A program made the translations under genes and the position numbers. 64,000 nt of DNA from JAVJUV01 sp047314965 (GTDB lineage Bacteria; Pseudomonadota; Alphaproteobacteria; Rhodobacterales; Rhodobacteraceae), in the NCBI RefSeq assembly GCF_047314965.1, contig NZ_JBLBVK010000038.1, forward strand, positions 62,001 to 126,000, in the 5' to 3' direction. The notes beneath the pieces were generated by a model. That model worked only from the letters and a program-made list of their open reading frames with translations. It made no database searches and was not told where the DNA came from. Of this stretch, positions 62,500-64,000 are shown one piece after another (positions within the stretch are counted from its first letter, which is position 1; every line of letters begins with the position of its first letter).

Positions 62500-63518
62500 T
62501 GCGAACACTGGGGCTCGGATTTTTGGCCGCCATAACCATATCGGCCCCTGGCTCTGCGGAAACGCGACTTCTAGACTGGTCAGATTTGCACGGATGGGCA
62601 AATGACGACCATGCCCAAGCTCTTGAGGTGTTCCTAGAGACTTGCGGCGACTTGAGTGATGGCGACTGGCCAGCGATTTGTGCGGTTGCACACAAGATTG
62701 GCGAGCCAAGAACCTTTTTCGAAGCTTTTTTTCGCCCAGTTCTCATAAGGGACGGCGAGGCTCCCTTGTTCACGGGATATTACGAACCAGAACTCGTCGG
62801 GTCGAGGCAGTCTTCCGATAGGTTCCAGTTTCCTCTCTATCGCCGCCCCGACGATATTCCAGAAGGAACTCCATGGCTGACCAGAGAAGAGATCGAGTCC
62901 TCTGGAATTCTTGCGGATCGGGGACTGGAAATCGTTTGGCTTGAAGATCCGGTCGAAAAATTCTTTCTTCAAGTTCAGGGGTCTGGACGAATTCGTCTTC
63001 ACGAAGGTGGCAGTATTCGTGTCGGCTATGGCGGAAAAAATGGCCATCCTTACCGCTCTGTCGGTGTCGAGCTTGTTCGTCGCGGCGAGTTTGAAGAGCA
63101 CCAGGTATCGGCCAATACAATTCGGAACTGGGTCAGGGGAAACCCTGGTTCTGGGCCACAGCTGTTGTGGCATAATCCTTCATACGTCTTCTTTCGTGAG
63201 GTCAGCCAGGTTCCGGCAGACAAGGGTCCGCTTGGAGCCATGAATCGTTCAATCACTGCGGGCCGGACAGTTGCCGTTGATCCGGAATTCGTTCCGCTTG
63301 GAGCTCCTGTTTGGATTGAAAAGGAAGGTCGGTCCCCCTTGAGGCGCTTGATGGTGGCGCAGGATACTGGCGCAGCGATCAAGGGCGCTCAGCGAGCAGA
63401 CATATTTTACGGCACCGGGGAAGATGCCGGCGACATTGCGGGAATGATAAGGGACAGGGGTCGTATGGTCGTCCTTTTGCCTGTCTCTGCGGCTCTGGAA
63501 TTGACTGACGGGAAATAG
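62499..63518 (+). CDS. mltA: Membrane-bound lytic transglycosylase A (MltA)
   Basis: 339 residues from the ATG at 62499; a GTG three bases earlier is also possible. Signal peptide about 1-20 (GFLAAITISAPGSA), without lipobox. The MltA domain contains FTGYYEPELVGS, VQGSGRIRLHEGG and the double-psi barrel end DTGAAIKGAQRADIFYGTG, which carries the catalytic Asp. It cleaves peptidoglycan between MurNAc and GlcNAc, leaving an anhydro end. It is probably co-translated with the Tim44-like gene and followed by the Smr gene 5 bases later. Confidence 0.95.
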   Translation: MRTLGLGFLAAITISAPGSAETRLLDWSDLHGWANDDHAQALEVFLETCGDLSDGDWPAICAVAHKIGEPRTFFEAFFRPVLIRDGEAPLFTGYYEPELVGSRQSSDRFQFPLYRRPDDIPEGTPWLTREEIESSGILADRGLEIVWLEDPVEKFFLQVQGSGRIRLHEGGSIRVGYGGKNGHPYRSVGVELVRRGEFEEHQVSANTIRNWVRGNPGSGPQLLWHNPSYVFFREVSQVPADKGPLGAMNRSITAGRTVAVDPEFVPLGAPVWIEKEGRSPLRRLMVAQDTGAAIKGAQRADIFYGTGEDAGDIAGMIRDRGRMVVLLPVSAALELTDGK

Positions 63519-63522
63519 CGGG

Positions 63523-64000
63523 ATGAGCCGTCGGAAGCCGAGGACACTTCGATCGGAGGAGGCCGAGATTTGGGCTCAGGTCGCCAAGACCGCGAGACCC
63601 ATGCATTCCAAGCAACCGAAACCCTCGATCAAGGTTTCGGATCAGGCAGATGGAATCCAAAACCGCTCTCAACCGGTTGCAGAGTTCCGAATAGAGCCAT
63701 TCCGGGTGGGATCACGAGCGACCACAGCGCTTTCCGAAGGCCCCGCATCGCCATCGTCCACCCCTCCTGGCCGCCCTGCTCACAACATGGACCGAGCCAC
63801 GTTCCAAAAAATGAAACGCGGCAAGGTTCGACCCGAAGCACGGATCGACCTTCACGGCATGACTGCGGATGCGGCTTACAATGCACTTACGGCTTTCCTG
63901 TTTCATGCGCATGCCTCTGGCAAGCGGTTGGTTCTGGTCATTACGGGAAAAGGCCGTCCCGGCACGGATGATGGACCGATACCGTCCCGTGTGGGGGTTC
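63523..64000 (+). CDS. Smr-domain protein (3' end cut by window)
   Basis: Opens at the ATG at 63523 and runs off the window after 159 codons. A disordered, basic, Pro/Ser-rich N-terminal part (about 1-100) is followed by the Smr/MutS2 C-terminal-type domain: ARIDLHGMTADAAYNAL and VLVITGKGRPG. Smr domains act as RNA or DNA endonucleases, often on stalled ribosome mRNAs (SmrB) in E. coli. The visible part has the LDLHG-like motif in the form IDLHG. It is downstream of mltA with only 4 bases between. Confidence 0.85.
   Translation, partial: MSRRKPRTLRSEEAEIWAQVAKTARPMHSKQPKPSIKVSDQADGIQNRSQPVAEFRIEPFRVGSRATTALSEGPASPSSTPPGRPAHNMDRATFQKMKRGKVRPEARIDLHGMTADAAYNALTAFLFHAHASGKRLVLVITGKGRPGTDDGPIPSRVGV

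Overview
The window is a 64 kb piece of an alphaproteobacterial main chromosome, most likely from Rhodobacterales (Roseobacter/Rhodobacter relatives). The reasons are the high GC content, the gene orders mnmE-rho-hemJ next to maf-aroE-coaE-dnaQ-secB, rsmG-parA-parB next to mnmG, rimP-nusA-ylxR-infB as one operon, a malic enzyme fused to a phosphotransacetylase-like domain, and a perfect FNR-type box before a cytochrome gene. There is no phage, transposon, CRISPR array, rRNA or convincing tRNA. It is a core-genome region with about 64 protein genes.

Layout. 1-7.3 kb: a PstS/OmpA-type protein (cut by the window edge), an unknown anchored protein, secA, a periplasmic parvulin, argJ, a MutT-type NUDIX gene and a 41-codon micro-gene. 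7.4-12.8 kb: the rimP-nusA-ylxR-infB operon on the minus strand, with a terminator hairpin in its leader. 13-22 kb: a ZIP transporter, a CAP protein, proline iminopeptidase, ubiG, marR, a nitrilase-family hydrolase, grxC, comF, an NDUFAF5-like protein, hemH and trpB. 22-26 kb: a His/Met-rich exported protein, TauE/SafE, an FNR-controlled cytochrome c, and two L,D-transpeptidases around a CAP lipoprotein. 26-34 kb: a Fe-S rRNA methylase, two half-size ABC exporters, a CCA/poly(A) polymerase-type enzyme, two NUDIX genes and Hsp33. 34-43 kb: a response-regulator/PP2C phosphatase opposite an Hpt protein, a repetitive acidic secreted protein, argG, a sulfotransferase-like gene, msrA and maeB.

43-64 kb is the replication-origin neighbourhood. 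mutS, grpE-hrcA, rph-rdgB-hemW, parB-parA-rsmG-mnmG, mnmE, rho and hemJ lie on the left. A 407-base intergenic region with AT-rich stretches and several DnaA-box-like sequences (one perfect, touching the maf start codon) follows; I read it as oriC. To its right are maf, aroE, coaE and dnaQ on the plus strand, secB and fxsA on the minus strand, then Tim44-like, mltA and a Smr-domain gene that runs off the window. Two perfect 16-base parS palindromes lie 3.5-5.5 kb left of the origin, inside the first codons of mnmG and rsmG. ParA, ParB, their parS targets and the origin therefore form one segregation/replication unit.

Many genes overlap their neighbours by 1-26 bases, both in operons and tail to tail. 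Most proteins are housekeeping and recognisable from family motifs. The parts that seem least understood are the acidic repeat protein at 36.5 kb, the exported protein beside the FNR-regulated cytochrome, the methyltransferase-like protein that lacks the SAM loop, the 41-codon gene before infB, and the rimP leader hairpin.
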